A stretch of 64,000 bases of DNA from NCBI RefSeq assembly GCF_030730875.1, contig NZ_JAVAMA010000013.1, positions 62,001-126,000 of the forward strand. The letters run 5' to 3'. The DNA is from Sphingomonas sp. DG1-23. Its GTDB lineage: Bacteria > Pseudomonadota > Alphaproteobacteria > Sphingomonadales > Sphingomonadaceae. Shown in pieces: positions 18,504 to 26,378 of the stretch. The notes below the pieces were generated by a model. That model was not told the DNA's origin. It searched no databases and was given only the letters and a program-made list of their open reading frames with translations. Numbering within the stretch: the first letter of the stretch is position 1; each line of letters starts with the position of its first letter. The position numbers and the translations under genes were made by a program.

Positions 18504-19580
18504 ATGACCGCAGCCAGCTTCCGCTTCGATCGCTTCCGGCTCGACACCGGCGACCGCCAGCTCCGCTGCGACGACGCGCCGGTCGAGCTCAACGGCCGCT
18601 ATTTCGACGCACTGGTGCTGCTGGTGCGCGAGGCCGGCACTCTGGTCTCGAAGGACCGCTTCTTCGGCGAGGTCTGGCGCGGCGTGCCGGTGACCGACGA
18701 GGCGCTGACCCAATGCATCCGCACCTTGCGCCGTCAGCTCGGCGACAGCGCGGTCAGCCCGCGCTTCATCGAGACCGTCCCCAAGCACGGCTATCGCTTC
18801 ATCGCCCCGGTCGAGCCTGTCGAGGGACCGGGTGCCGCGACACCGCAGGCGGCCGCGGCGCCGGGATTCGGGCGCGCGCTGCTGCTGGTCGGCGGTGCGG
18901 GCACGCTCGGAGCGGGCGGCGCCGGCGTGATCGGCGGGCTGATCTATGGCTTCATCGCCGCGTCGCAGCCGCTTCAGCCGGGCATAGGGACGATTTCGGT
19001 GCTGCTGGTGTTGCTGTGCGCGACGACGCTCGTCGCTTTGCTCGGCGGCGCGGGGGTCGCGTTCGGGATCGCGGCTGCGGAAGCCGCCGCGCCGCGGAGC
19101 TGGCTATGGCGCATTGCCGGAGGCGCGGGCGGGGGATTGCTCGTCGGCGCGATCGTCAAGCTGCTCGGGCTCGACGCGTTCAGCCTGTTGCTCGGCCAGT
19201 CGCCCGGCGACATCACCGGCGCGGGCGAGGGGGCGCTGCTCGGCGGCGCCGTCGGCCTCGCGAACTGGCTGGCGGTACGCGCGCGCTCCACGCGGCGCGG
19301 CGTGGCGATCGCGGCATTGGCCGGCGGGGCAGGGGGCGTGACCACGGTCTTGCTGGGCGGGCGGCTGATGGCGGGGAGCCTCGATCTGCTCGCCCGGGCC
19401 CTGCCGGGCTCGCGGCTGCGGCTCGACGCGATCGGGCGCCTGCTCGGCGAAACCGGGTTCGGACCGGTCAGCCAGAGCGTGACCGCGGGGCTCGAAGGCG
19501 CGCTGTTCGGCGGCTGCATCGCCGGCGCGATGCTGCTCGCGCGCCATGGCCTGCGCGAAACACGGTTTATCCCGCGCTAA
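18504..19580 (+). CDS. Membrane-anchored winged-helix regulator (OmpR/CadC-type)
   Basis: A 358-residue protein. Residues 1-105 form an OmpR/PhoB-type winged helix: FDRFRLDTGDRQLRC, a recognition region LTQCIRTLRRQLGD, and the wing VPKHGYRFIAPVEP typical of CadC-like regulators. There is no receiver domain. The rest is a Gly/Ala-rich set of about five or six hydrophobic segments (for example GGAGVIGGLIYGFIAA and LLVLLCATTLVALLGG) with no obvious periplasmic sensor domain. That is unlike CadC, which has one helix and a periplasmic domain. A PilZ gene and a mini membrane protein follow on the same strand. Signal and targets unknown. Confidence 0.8.
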   Translation: MTAASFRFDRFRLDTGDRQLRCDDAPVELNGRYFDALVLLVREAGTLVSKDRFFGEVWRGVPVTDEALTQCIRTLRRQLGDSAVSPRFIETVPKHGYRFIAPVEPVEGPGAATPQAAAAPGFGRALLLVGGAGTLGAGGAGVIGGLIYGFIAASQPLQPGIGTISVLLVLLCATTLVALLGGAGVAFGIAAAEAAAPRSWLWRIAGGAGGGLLVGAIVKLLGLDAFSLLLGQSPGDITGAGEGALLGGAVGLANWLAVRARSTRRGVAIAALAGGAGGVTTVLLGGRLMAGSLDLLARALPGSRLRLDAIGRLLGETGFGPVSQSVTAGLEGALFGGCIAGAMLLARHGLRETRFIPR

Positions 19581-19640
19581 GCTTGTCGCGCGACGGAGCG
19601 TAAACGCTGCCTTGCTATCGGGAAGGCAGGGGAGTCCGCC

Positions 19641-19973
19641 ATGAACCCGACCGACGACAACCGAAACGACGCGCTGATAAGCCGATTGGCCGAGGCCGAT
19701 CGCCGCACCAATCCACGCACGCCCACTGCGCTGACCGCGACGATCCGCGCCAGCGGCGAGGTGCGCCGGATCAAGGGCGAGGTCGCCGACGTCTCGGTGG
19801 AGGGGTGCAAGATCTACACCTGGGGTCTGCACGAAGGCGACGAAGTGTGGATCGCGATCGCGCATCTCGCGCCGATGCCGGCGCGGGTCGCCTGGGCGGG
19901 CGAGGGCGTGGTCGGGCTCAAGTTCAAGGGCACGCTCCACCAGTCGCTGGTGACGCATCTCGGCTTTTTGTGA
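19641..19973 (+). CDS. PilZ domain protein
   Basis: A 110-residue single-domain PilZ protein. The c-di-GMP motif RxxxR appears as RRTNPR near residue 24 and the second part as DVSVEGCKIYTWG (the DxSxxG pattern), with VGLKFKGTL at the end. Both halves of the binding signature are intact, so it likely binds cyclic di-GMP. It lies 60 bases after the membrane regulator gene and 18 bases before a 31-codon membrane peptide on the same strand. Confidence 0.88.
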   Translation: MNPTDDNRNDALISRLAEADRRTNPRTPTALTATIRASGEVRRIKGEVADVSVEGCKIYTWGLHEGDEVWIAIAHLAPMPARVAWAGEGVVGLKFKGTLHQSLVTHLGFL

Positions 19974-19991
19974 GCCTGAAGGGGTGAGACG

Positions 19992-20087
19992 ATGCGCCGT
20001 CCGCCCCTGCTCGATCTCGAACTGGCGGTGCTGATCGGCGTGATGGTGATCGCGCTGATCTGGTGCGTGGTCATGCTGATCCGCTGA
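19992..20087 (+). CDS. 31-residue single-helix membrane peptide
   Basis: The frame begins MRRPPLLDLELAVLIGVMVI, continues ALIWCVVMLIR and stops. It is preceded by AAGGGGTGAGACG, a good ribosome-binding sequence, and starts 18 bases after the PilZ stop. Basic residues at the N-terminus followed by one hydrophobic helix fit a small inner-membrane protein with its N-terminus inside. No family recognised. Spacing suggests co-translation with the PilZ gene, perhaps as a membrane partner; that is inference. Confidence 0.55.
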   Translation: MRRPPLLDLELAVLIGVMVIALIWCVVMLIR

Positions 20088-20115
20088 GGGGGGCGGGTTC
20101 GCGCCCAAGCCCTTT

Positions 20116-20268
20116 GTCATCCCGGATGTTTAGGCTTTCCCGGAAAACCGCAGGTCTTACGCTGGAAAGCCTTCAGTCCGCCGCTGGTACATGCCTCCCG
20201 GTGGATCCCGGAAAGCTCGTTTTTCTGATCAAATCATAGATTTGAAGAAAATCGGCTTCCGGGATGAC
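20116..20268. repeat. Degenerate palindromic element with GTCATCCCGGA ends
   Basis: GTCATCCCGGA on the left and TCCGGGATGAC on the right form perfect 11-bp terminal inverted repeats. Inside are smaller arms (TTTCCCGGAAA and ATCATAGAT-like AT-rich pieces). It fills most of the 209-base gap between the 31-codon ORF and the convergent HIG1 gene. The ends match the family seen at 36.0, 45.5 and 57.7 kb. No gene seen inside. Confidence 0.65.
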
Positions 20269-20296
20269 GATAATTTGGTTCAGCGTTGGGCCCTGG

Positions 20297-20527
20297 TCAG
20301 CCCTTGGCGGAGAGGATCAGCAAGAGCAGCGCGATGATCCCGATCGCCACGGCCTGGAGCAGGATGCGCTGCTGCATCAATTTGTTCGAGCGCAGCGCGC
20401 GTTCGCTCGGGCCTTCGCCTTCGAGATCGCTGGTGGTGGTCTGGGCCATGTTGACCAGACCCTTGATGAGCACGAAGACCACCGCGAGCATCGCGGCGAG
20501 GAGCAAGGCGGCGAGGAAGAAGGTCAT
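20297..20527 (-). CDS. HIG1-domain twin-transmembrane protein
   Basis: A 76-residue protein with two membrane helices (LAALLLAAMLAVVFVLIKGL and LLQAVAIGIIALLLLILS) joined by a polar loop. The loop end ALRSNKLMQQRILLQ is the bacterial form of the HIG1 motif. Related proteins in alphaproteobacteria and mitochondria associate with respiratory complexes, mostly cytochrome oxidase; a role here is inference. It starts 9 bases after the gluQ stop and probably shares its transcript. Confidence 0.8.
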   Translation of the reverse strand: MTFFLAALLLAAMLAVVFVLIKGLVNMAQTTTSDLEGEGPSERALRSNKLMQQRILLQAVAIGIIALLLLILSAKG

Positions 20528-20536
20528 CGCGACTCT

Positions 20537-21508
20537 CTACGCCTTTGCCGACGCGAAGCCAACCGGAAGCAGACCCTGGCGGAGCCGGTCGGCGAGCGCG
20601 GGGCCGTCTTCGCCGGCAAGCCGCATCGCCTCGAGCGTCGGTGCGCCGTGGCGCTTGGCGAGGCGCCGGCCGTCGGGGCCGAGCAGCAGGTCATGGTGGC
20701 GATATTCGGGGATCGGCAGATCGAGCAGCGCCTGGAGCAGGCGGTGGACATGGGTCGCCGCGAACAGATCCTTGCCGCGGACGACATGGGTGATGCCCTG
20801 CGCGGCGTCGTCGACGGTGACGGCGAGATGGTAGGAGGCGGGGGCGTCCTTGCGGGCGAGGACGACGTCGCCGTGCGAGAGGGGATCGGCGCGGATCTTG
20901 CCGGCGAGGGCGTCGTTCCAGATTAGCTCCTCCCCGAGCTTGTCTCGGGGAGGGGGACCATCGCGAAGTGATGGTGGAGGGGCTGCCGGCGTAGCCGGCG
21001 AGCTTCGCCCGCCGCCCCTCCACCAGCCTGCGGCTGGTCCCCCTCCCCGAGCGAGCTCGGGGAGGAATTGCAGAGCGGCCTCCACATCCAGCCGCCAGCT
21101 GTGAGGGCGGGACAGGTCCGGCGCGTCGAGCCCCCGGCAAGTGCCCGGATAGAGCGTCCCCTCCGGCCCGTGCGGGGCGGAGAGGCTGGCGGCGATGTCG
21201 GCGCGGGTGCAGAAGCAGGGATAGAGCAGGCCCATGCCGCGCAGCCGATCGAGCGCCGCCTGATAGCGGTCGAGCCGCTGCGACTGGAAGGTCACCGGGC
21301 CGTCCCAGCCGAGCCCGAGCCATTCCAGATCGCGCTGGATCGCCGCGACATGTTCGGGGCGGCTGCGTGTGCCGTCGATATCCTCGATGCGCAGGCTGAA
21401 GCGGCCGCTGGTGGCGCGCGCGAAATCATGCGCCCGGATCGCCGAAAAGGCGTGGCCGAGATGGAGCCGCCCGGTCGGGCTCGGCGCGAATCGGGTGTGC
21501 ACAACCAT
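20537..21508 (-). CDS. gluQ: Glutamyl-queuosine tRNA(Asp) synthetase with in-frame insertion
   Basis: A 323-residue truncated GluRS-like enzyme that attaches glutamate to queuosine-34 of tRNA-Asp. TRFAPSPTGRLHLGHAFSAI is the HIGH region; YPCFCTRADI and YPGTCRG carry the zinc-type Cys; VVRGKDLFAATHVHRLLQAL and the KRHGAPT block (KMSKS equivalent) follow. Between DVEAAL and WNDALAGKIRAD there are about 48 extra residues rich in Gly, Pro and Arg, coded by a palindromic element also found at 63.8 kb. Family members I recall are near 280-300 residues, so the insertion explains the excess. The frame is open throughout; activity is not assured. The ATG before VVHTRF is used. Confidence 0.9.
   Translation of the reverse strand: MVVHTRFAPSPTGRLHLGHAFSAIRAHDFARATSGRFSLRIEDIDGTRSRPEHVAAIQRDLEWLGLGWDGPVTFQSQRLDRYQAALDRLRGMGLLYPCFCTRADIAASLSAPHGPEGTLYPGTCRGLDAPDLSRPHSWRLDVEAALQFLPELARGGGPAAGWWRGGGRSSPATPAAPPPSLRDGPPPRDKLGEELIWNDALAGKIRADPLSHGDVVLARKDAPASYHLAVTVDDAAQGITHVVRGKDLFAATHVHRLLQALLDLPIPEYRHHDLLLGPDGRRLAKRHGAPTLEAMRLAGEDGPALADRLRQGLLPVGFASAKA
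20927..21070. repeat. 144-bp palindromic element inside gluQ
   Basis: Terminal arms CTCCTCCCCGAGCT and its near complement AGCTCGGGGAGGAATTG enclose nested palindromes, with GGTGGAGGGGC facing GCCCCTCCACC and CCAGCCTGCGGCTGG as an inner hairpin. The outer thirds match the element at 63779-63919 almost base for base; the middle differs. Its length is a multiple of three and all its codons are open in the gluQ frame. The short copy at 26344-26378 has the same ends. Confidence 0.85.
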
Positions 21509-21604
21509 CAAACCGGCCCTTGACCGCGAGTCGCGGCATATGCTGTCATGCGCCCGTCACCATTCCCGGCCAGGGAGCGGGGGCCGCAACAGGTGAGGGA
21601 GCGC

Positions 21605-22171
21605 ATGTATCATCCCGATCTGATCCGCCATCCCGATGGTTGCCCCGCGCTCGTCCTCAATGCCGATTACACGCCGCTCAGCTATTATCCGCTCAGCGTC
21701 TGGCCATGGCAGACCGCGATAAAAGCCCTGTTCCTCGATCGGGTCGACGTGGTCTCCTATTACGAACGCGAGGTCCGAAGTCCCAGCGCGAGGCTGAAGC
21801 TTCCTTCGGTCATCGCGCTCAAACAATATGTCAGACCTTCCCAATTTCCTGCCTTCACGCGCTTCAACCTGTTTCTCCGCGACAAATTCTCCTGCCAATA
21901 TTGCGGGACCCAGCGCGACCTCACCTTCGATCACGTCGTTCCCCGCGCCCAGGGCGGGCGCACCACCTGGGAAAATGTCGCGACTGCCTGCGCGCCGTGC
22001 AACCTCAAAAAGGGCGGACGCACACCCAGAGAGGCGGCGATGCCGCTCCATATCGAGCCGATCCGCCCGACCAGCTGGCAGCTGCAGGAGCATGGCCGGC
22101 GCTTCCCGCCGCACTATCTCCACCAGACCTGGCGCGACTGGCTCTATTGGGACGTCGAGCTCGAAGCCTGA
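21605..22171 (+). CDS. HNH endonuclease family protein
   Basis: A 188-residue protein with an HNH nuclease domain in the middle. The zinc-ribbon CQYCGTQRDLTFDHVVPRAQ supplies the first two Cys and the catalytic His, ENVATACAPCNLKKGGRTP the Asn and second Cys pair. The N-terminal part (LVLNADYTPLSYYPLSVWPW) is the usual extension of the chromosomal HNH family in alphaproteobacteria. GAGGGAG lies upstream of the chosen ATG. No phage or intein genes surround it, so it looks like a resident gene; its role is unknown. Divergent from gluQ. Confidence 0.9.
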   Translation: MYHPDLIRHPDGCPALVLNADYTPLSYYPLSVWPWQTAIKALFLDRVDVVSYYEREVRSPSARLKLPSVIALKQYVRPSQFPAFTRFNLFLRDKFSCQYCGTQRDLTFDHVVPRAQGGRTTWENVATACAPCNLKKGGRTPREAAMPLHIEPIRPTSWQLQEHGRRFPPHYLHQTWRDWLYWDVELEA

Positions 22172-22236
22172 TCCCCGTTCCGACTGGGCAATCGCGGCGT
22201 GGCGCCTATAGGGCGTGCGGCCGACGAGGAGTGAAG

Positions 22237-22617
22237 ATGCGTATCCTGTTCCCTGTTCTGATTCTCGCCGGCGTTGCCGGCCCGGTTGCGGCTTCCGAGA
22301 ACGATATGCCGGCGCGTTTCCACGGCGAATGGGCGGTCCGGCCGAGCGCGTGCGGCTCGAAGAGCGGCGACAATACCGGCGGCATGACGATCAGCGCCAA
22401 AACGATCGGCTGGTATGAGGAGAGCGTGGCGATCAAACGCGTCACTTTGCTCGGCCGCGACAGCGTCCGCTACGAAGGCATCCTGTCGAACTATGACGGC
22501 GAGGAGCCCGTGTCGGCGACCTTGCGGCTGTCGGCCGACGGCAAGCGCCTGATCGCGGCGGGCTATGCCGACGGTCCGAACAGCCCGGCGCCCGACCTGC
22601 TGCGGTGCACGAAGTAG
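22237..22617 (+). CDS. Small secreted hypothetical protein
   Basis: A 126-residue protein. MRILFPVLILAGVAGPVAAS is a good signal peptide and GAGGAGTGAAG precedes the ATG. The body reads FHGEWAVRPSACGSK...SAKTIGWYE...and ends with a Cys near the C-terminus (LLRCTK), so one disulphide is possible with the Cys at the start of the domain. The layout (signal, FxGxW start, short beta-rich body) is common in sphingomonad periplasmic proteins of unknown function. It lies between the HNH gene and the PBP gene with no overlap. Confidence 0.65.
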   Translation: MRILFPVLILAGVAGPVAASENDMPARFHGEWAVRPSACGSKSGDNTGGMTISAKTIGWYEESVAIKRVTLLGRDSVRYEGILSNYDGEEPVSATLRLSADGKRLIAAGYADGPNSPAPDLLRCTK

Positions 22618-22718
22618 AGCTGCGGCGCCGGGCAGCTTGCCGCGCGAGCTGTCTTATAATAACAACACACTATGGCGTATCGCTTTTCCCAAGGGCCAGA
22701 GGTGGATAAGAGGCGCTG

Positions 22719-24935
22719 ATGGCCCGTGAACCCGGCTCCGGCGACATCCGCTTCCCGCTCCGGCGGCAGAGCGATTCGGGCGAGGATTCGTCGGGGGCGC
22801 CGGTGCGCGCCTGGCGCCCGAAGAACGCCGATCCCGCGCCGCTGGTGGCGGTCGGCAAGCCGGCGCCCGAAGCATTGCGCCCCAGCCTCACCGATCCGTT
22901 CTGGCGCCCCGCGCCGCCCCCGGCCCCGCCGCCGCCCGTGCCCCCCGAGGGACTGCCGCCTTCGGGCGAGGGCGGCGCCAACCTGCCGGCGATACCCAGG
23001 CGGTTCCGCTTTCGCTGGCGTTGGCTGAGCTGGGGCATTGCCGGATTCATCCTGTTGTTCGTGCTCGCGGTGGCGTGGCTGGCGCTGACCGCGCCGCTCT
23101 CCAAGTCGCTCCAGCCGCCGGCGCCGCCTTCGATCACCTTGCTCTCGGCCGAGGGCAAGCCGATCGCGCGGCGCGGCGCGGTGATCGCGGCACCGGTCGA
23201 CGTGACCAAATTGCCCAAACATGTCGCCGCGGCATTCGTCGCGATCGAGGACCGGCGCTTCTTCGGGCATATGGGTATCGATCCGCGCGGCATCCTCCGC
23301 GCTTTCCTGCACAATTCGACGAGCGACGGCCGCTCGCAGGGCGGCAGCACGATCACCCAGCAGCTCGCCAAGAACGCCTTCCTGACCTCCGACCGGACGG
23401 TCACCCGGAAGATGCGCGAAGTGATGATCGCCTTCTGGCTCGAGGCGTGGCTGTCGAAGGAGGAGATCCTCTCGCGCTATCTCTCGAACGTCTATTTCGG
23501 CGACAATGTCTATGGCCTGCGCGCCGCCGCGCAGCATTATTTCAGCGTGGCGCCCGAGAAGCTGACGGTCAGTCAGGCGAGCCTGCTCGCCGGTCTGGTC
23601 AAGGCGCCGAGCCGGCTGGCGCCGACCGGCAATCTCAAGGGCGCGCGCGACCGGCAGAAACTGGTGATCGGCGCGATGGTCGCCAGCGGCGCGCTGAGCG
23701 AGGCGGAGGCGGCGCGGGTGCGCCCGGCAGTGCTCAGGGTGAGCAAGGACAAGGAATTGCCCAACGGCACCTATTTCGCCGATTGGGTGCTGCCCGAGGC
23801 GCGCGACCGCGCCGGCGGGGTGGCGACCGAGCAGACCGTGAAGACTACGCTGGAGGCGAACATCCAGGCGGCGGCCGAGCGCGCGGTGCGCGGGGCGGGG
23901 CTGAAGAAGACCCAGATCGCGCTGGTCGCGATGCGCCCCGACGGGCGGGTGGTCGCGATGGTCGGCGGCAAGAGCTATCGGGACAGCCCGTTCAACCGCG
24001 CGACGCAGGCGCGGCGGCAGCCGGGATCGACCTTCAAGCTGTTCGTCTATCTCGCGGCCCTGCGCGCGGGGATGACTCCCGACAGCATCGTCGACGATTC
24101 GCCGGTGACGATTGGCGAATGGTCGCCGGCCAACAACGACGGACGCTATGCCGGCAAGATCACCCTGCGCCAGGCCTTCGCCAAATCGAGCAACGTCGTC
24201 GCGGCGCGGCTGACCAACGAGATCGGCGTCGGCAAGGTGATCCGCGCCGCGCGCGATCTCGGCATCTCGACTCCGATCGCCAACGAGGCGTCGATCGCGC
24301 TGGGCACCTCGACGGTGTCGCTGCTCGAACTGACCGCAGCCTATGTCGCGGTGGCGAACGGAAGCTATCCGGTGCGCCCGCGCGGGCTCGACGATGCCGA
24401 GTCCGCCGACGACTGGCTGGCGGCGCGGCTGGGCTCGGCGACGCGGATCCCGGGGGGCGAACTCGAGGATCTGCGCTCGATGCTCGGCAGCGTGGTGAGC
24501 GCGGGCACCGGACGCAGCGCGGCGCTGTCGATCCCCGCTTTCGGCAAGACCGGGACGACGCAGGACGCGCGCGACGCGTGGTTCATCGGCTATGCCGGCG
24601 ATCTGGTCGCCGCTGTGTGGATCGGCAACGACGACAATTCGCCGATTCCGGGCCTGTCGGGCGGCGGCATCCCGGCACGGGTGTGGCGCGACTTCATGGT
24701 CCGCGCGCTCGGCGTGTCGCTGCCGCCGGCGCCGGTGGTCGAGGCGGAGGCCGACAACGAAATGACCCTCGACGACGTGTTCAACAGCGTCGGCGAGTTC
24801 GTCGAGGGCATGCCGATCGAGACCGAAGTCGACGAGGGCCGCCGCATGCGCGACGAGGAAGCTCCACCGGAAGGGGACGAGGAGTTCCCCGGCGACGCGC
24901 CGCCACCGCCGCCGCGCCGCGGGCGACTGGAGTAA
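22719..24935 (+). CDS. Penicillin-binding protein 1A, bifunctional class A PBP
   Basis: A 738-residue enzyme that polymerises and cross-links peptidoglycan. Residues 1-100 are a cytoplasmic, proline-rich tail; one helix spans about residues 103-124. The glycosyltransferase domain has EDRRFFGHMGIDPRG, GGSTITQQLAKN and LSNVYFG. The transpeptidase domain carries the SxxK motif as PGSTFKLF, SxN as KSSNVVA and KTGTTQDARDAWF. All catalytic motifs are intact. The C-terminal 60 residues are acidic and proline-rich. A perfect TATAAT lies 60 bases before the start, but with no well-spaced -35. A small secreted protein gene follows at 29 bases. Confidence 0.95.
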   Translation: MAREPGSGDIRFPLRRQSDSGEDSSGAPVRAWRPKNADPAPLVAVGKPAPEALRPSLTDPFWRPAPPPAPPPPVPPEGLPPSGEGGANLPAIPRRFRFRWRWLSWGIAGFILLFVLAVAWLALTAPLSKSLQPPAPPSITLLSAEGKPIARRGAVIAAPVDVTKLPKHVAAAFVAIEDRRFFGHMGIDPRGILRAFLHNSTSDGRSQGGSTITQQLAKNAFLTSDRTVTRKMREVMIAFWLEAWLSKEEILSRYLSNVYFGDNVYGLRAAAQHYFSVAPEKLTVSQASLLAGLVKAPSRLAPTGNLKGARDRQKLVIGAMVASGALSEAEAARVRPAVLRVSKDKELPNGTYFADWVLPEARDRAGGVATEQTVKTTLEANIQAAAERAVRGAGLKKTQIALVAMRPDGRVVAMVGGKSYRDSPFNRATQARRQPGSTFKLFVYLAALRAGMTPDSIVDDSPVTIGEWSPANNDGRYAGKITLRQAFAKSSNVVAARLTNEIGVGKVIRAARDLGISTPIANEASIALGTSTVSLLELTAAYVAVANGSYPVRPRGLDDAESADDWLAARLGSATRIPGGELEDLRSMLGSVVSAGTGRSAALSIPAFGKTGTTQDARDAWFIGYAGDLVAAVWIGNDDNSPIPGLSGGGIPARVWRDFMVRALGVSLPPAPVVEAEADNEMTLDDVFNSVGEFVEGMPIETEVDEGRRMRDEEAPPEGDEEFPGDAPPPPPRRGRLE

Positions 24936-24964
24936 GGCGTAGCGGCTGAAACAAAGGGGGGCAT

Positions 24965-25279
24965 ATGAAGCAGGCGACCAAAGCTTTGATGGCAACGACG
25001 TTGAGCGCATTGCTGTATCCGCAGCACGCGCTGGCGGTCACCGAATGCCCGGTGAACGTCCAGTCCCTGTTCACCGGCGACGACGGCTCGCTATGGATCA
25101 TCTACACCAATGGCGGTTCCGGCGTGATCACCAGGGCCGATCCGGACTTCGAGACGACGACATCCTTCGCGATGTCGGCGCTGCTCGCGTCGCGCCCGAT
25201 CACCGTGCGCTATGCCGCGAACGGCGTGGCCTGCACCGCTTCCGGCCAACACGATCTGGTGGGCCTGTATCTGCGCTAG
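24965..25279 (+). CDS. Small secreted hypothetical protein
   Basis: A 104-residue protein with a signal peptide (MKQATKALMATTLSALLYPQ then HALA). AAGGGGGGCAT before the ATG is a strong ribosome-binding site. The mature part has two Cys (TECPVN and VACTAS) that may pair, and aromatic beta-strand-like pieces (GSLWIIYTNGGSG). No family recognised. It follows the PBP1A gene by 29 bases on the same strand and may share its transcript. Confidence 0.6.
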   Translation: MKQATKALMATTLSALLYPQHALAVTECPVNVQSLFTGDDGSLWIIYTNGGSGVITRADPDFETTTSFAMSALLASRPITVRYAANGVACTASGQHDLVGLYLR

Positions 25280-25327
25280 CGCTGCGGCCGGTTGACCTTG
25301 GCGGCGCGGCCTCGCAAGGGTCGGGGC

Positions 25328-26329
25328 ATGCGCTTCTTCTCGGACAATGCCGCCCCGGTCTGCAGCCAGGTGCTCGAGGCGCTGGCGCGCGTGAACGTGC
25401 TCGACACCGCTTATGACGGCGATCGCTGGTCGCAGCAGCTCGACGGCGCCTTCTCGGACCTCTTCGAAACCCCGGTGCGGGCATTGTGGGTGCCTTCGGG
25501 GACGGCGGCGAACGCATTGGCGCTGGCGGCCTTGTGCCCCCCGCACGGCAGCGTGGTCTGCCACCGCGACGCGCACATCCAGAACGACGAATGCGGCGCG
25601 CCCGAATTCTACACCCATGGCGCCAAGCTCGCCCTCGCCGAGGGGCCGGGCGCGAAGCTGACTCCCGAGAGCGTGACGGCGGTGCTCGATCGCGTCCAGA
25701 CGGGCGTCCACTGGGTCCAGCCGCACGCGATCTCGATCACCAACGCCACCGAATATGGGCTGGTCTATACCCCCGATCAGGTCGCCGCGATCGGCGACGC
25801 GGCCAAGGCGCGCGGACTGGCTCTGCATATGGACGGCGCGCGCTTTGCAAATGCGGTCGCGCATCTCGGCTGCACGCCTGGCGAAGTGACGTGGCGCGCC
25901 GGAGTCGATGTACTGAGCTTCGGCTTCGTCAAGAATGGCGGGATGAGCGCCGAGGCATTGGTCTTCTTCAGGCCCGAGCTCGCCGAGGCGACATCGTATC
26001 GGCGCAAGCGTGCGGGGCTGCTGCTGTCGAAGGGCCGATACCTCGCGGCGCAGCTGCTCGCGATGCTGGAGGGCGATTTGTGGCTGGCCAATGCGCATGC
26101 GGCGAATGCGGGCGCAGCGCTGTTGGCGGAGGCGGCGGGCGATCGGCTGGTCCATCCGGTCGAGGCGAACGAGGTGTTCCTCAAGGTCAGCCCGGAAGAG
26201 GCCGCTTCGCTGCGCGCGCTCGGCTTCGATTTCTACGACTGGGCGCCGGGCGAAGTGCGGCTGGTGACGTCGTGGGACCAGAGCGCGGAAGCGATCCGGC
26301 CGCTTGCCGATGCGATCGGACGGTTGTGA
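25328..26329 (+). CDS. Threonine aldolase-family PLP enzyme
   Basis: A 333-residue fold-type I PLP enzyme of the beta-eliminating lyase/threonine aldolase group, which splits L-threonine or L-allo-threonine to glycine and acetaldehyde. MRFFSDNAAPVCSQVLEAL starts the family pattern; VPSGTAANALAL binds the cofactor phosphate; ALHMDGARFANAVAHLG holds the Asp that pairs with the pyridine nitrogen; DVLSFGFVKNGGMSAEAL contains the Schiff-base lysine. A start 12 codons earlier is open but lacks support. Substrate stereospecificity is not visible. Confidence 0.88.
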   Translation: MRFFSDNAAPVCSQVLEALARVNVLDTAYDGDRWSQQLDGAFSDLFETPVRALWVPSGTAANALALAALCPPHGSVVCHRDAHIQNDECGAPEFYTHGAKLALAEGPGAKLTPESVTAVLDRVQTGVHWVQPHAISITNATEYGLVYTPDQVAAIGDAAKARGLALHMDGARFANAVAHLGCTPGEVTWRAGVDVLSFGFVKNGGMSAEALVFFRPELAEATSYRRKRAGLLLSKGRYLAAQLLAMLEGDLWLANAHAANAGAALLAEAAGDRLVHPVEANEVFLKVSPEEAASLRALGFDFYDWAPGEVRLVTSWDQSAEAIRPLADAIGRL

Positions 26330-26343
26330 GGATGGGTGTCACC

Positions 26344-26378
26344 CAATTCCTTCCCGAGACCAGCTCGGGGAGGAATTG
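26344..26378. repeat. Short palindromic element directly before EamA start
   Basis: CAATTCCTTCCCGAG and CTCGGGGAGGAATTG form a near-perfect palindrome around a short centre. The ends equal those of the long elements in gluQ and at 63.8 kb. The ATG of the transporter follows without a gap, and GGGGAGGA inside the right arm is the only Shine-Dalgarno sequence available. Confidence 0.8.

Noticed and set aside
21605-22171. HNH gene as sign of a homing or phage element
   Set aside because: No intron, intein, integrase, capsid or repeat boundary around it; its composition and gene spacing match the surroundings.
22637-22660. TTGCCG followed by a perfect TATAAT upstream of the PBP1A gene
   Set aside because: The TATAAT is striking, but the spacer to TTGCCG is only 12 bases and no other -35 is well placed, so I do not list it as a promoter.
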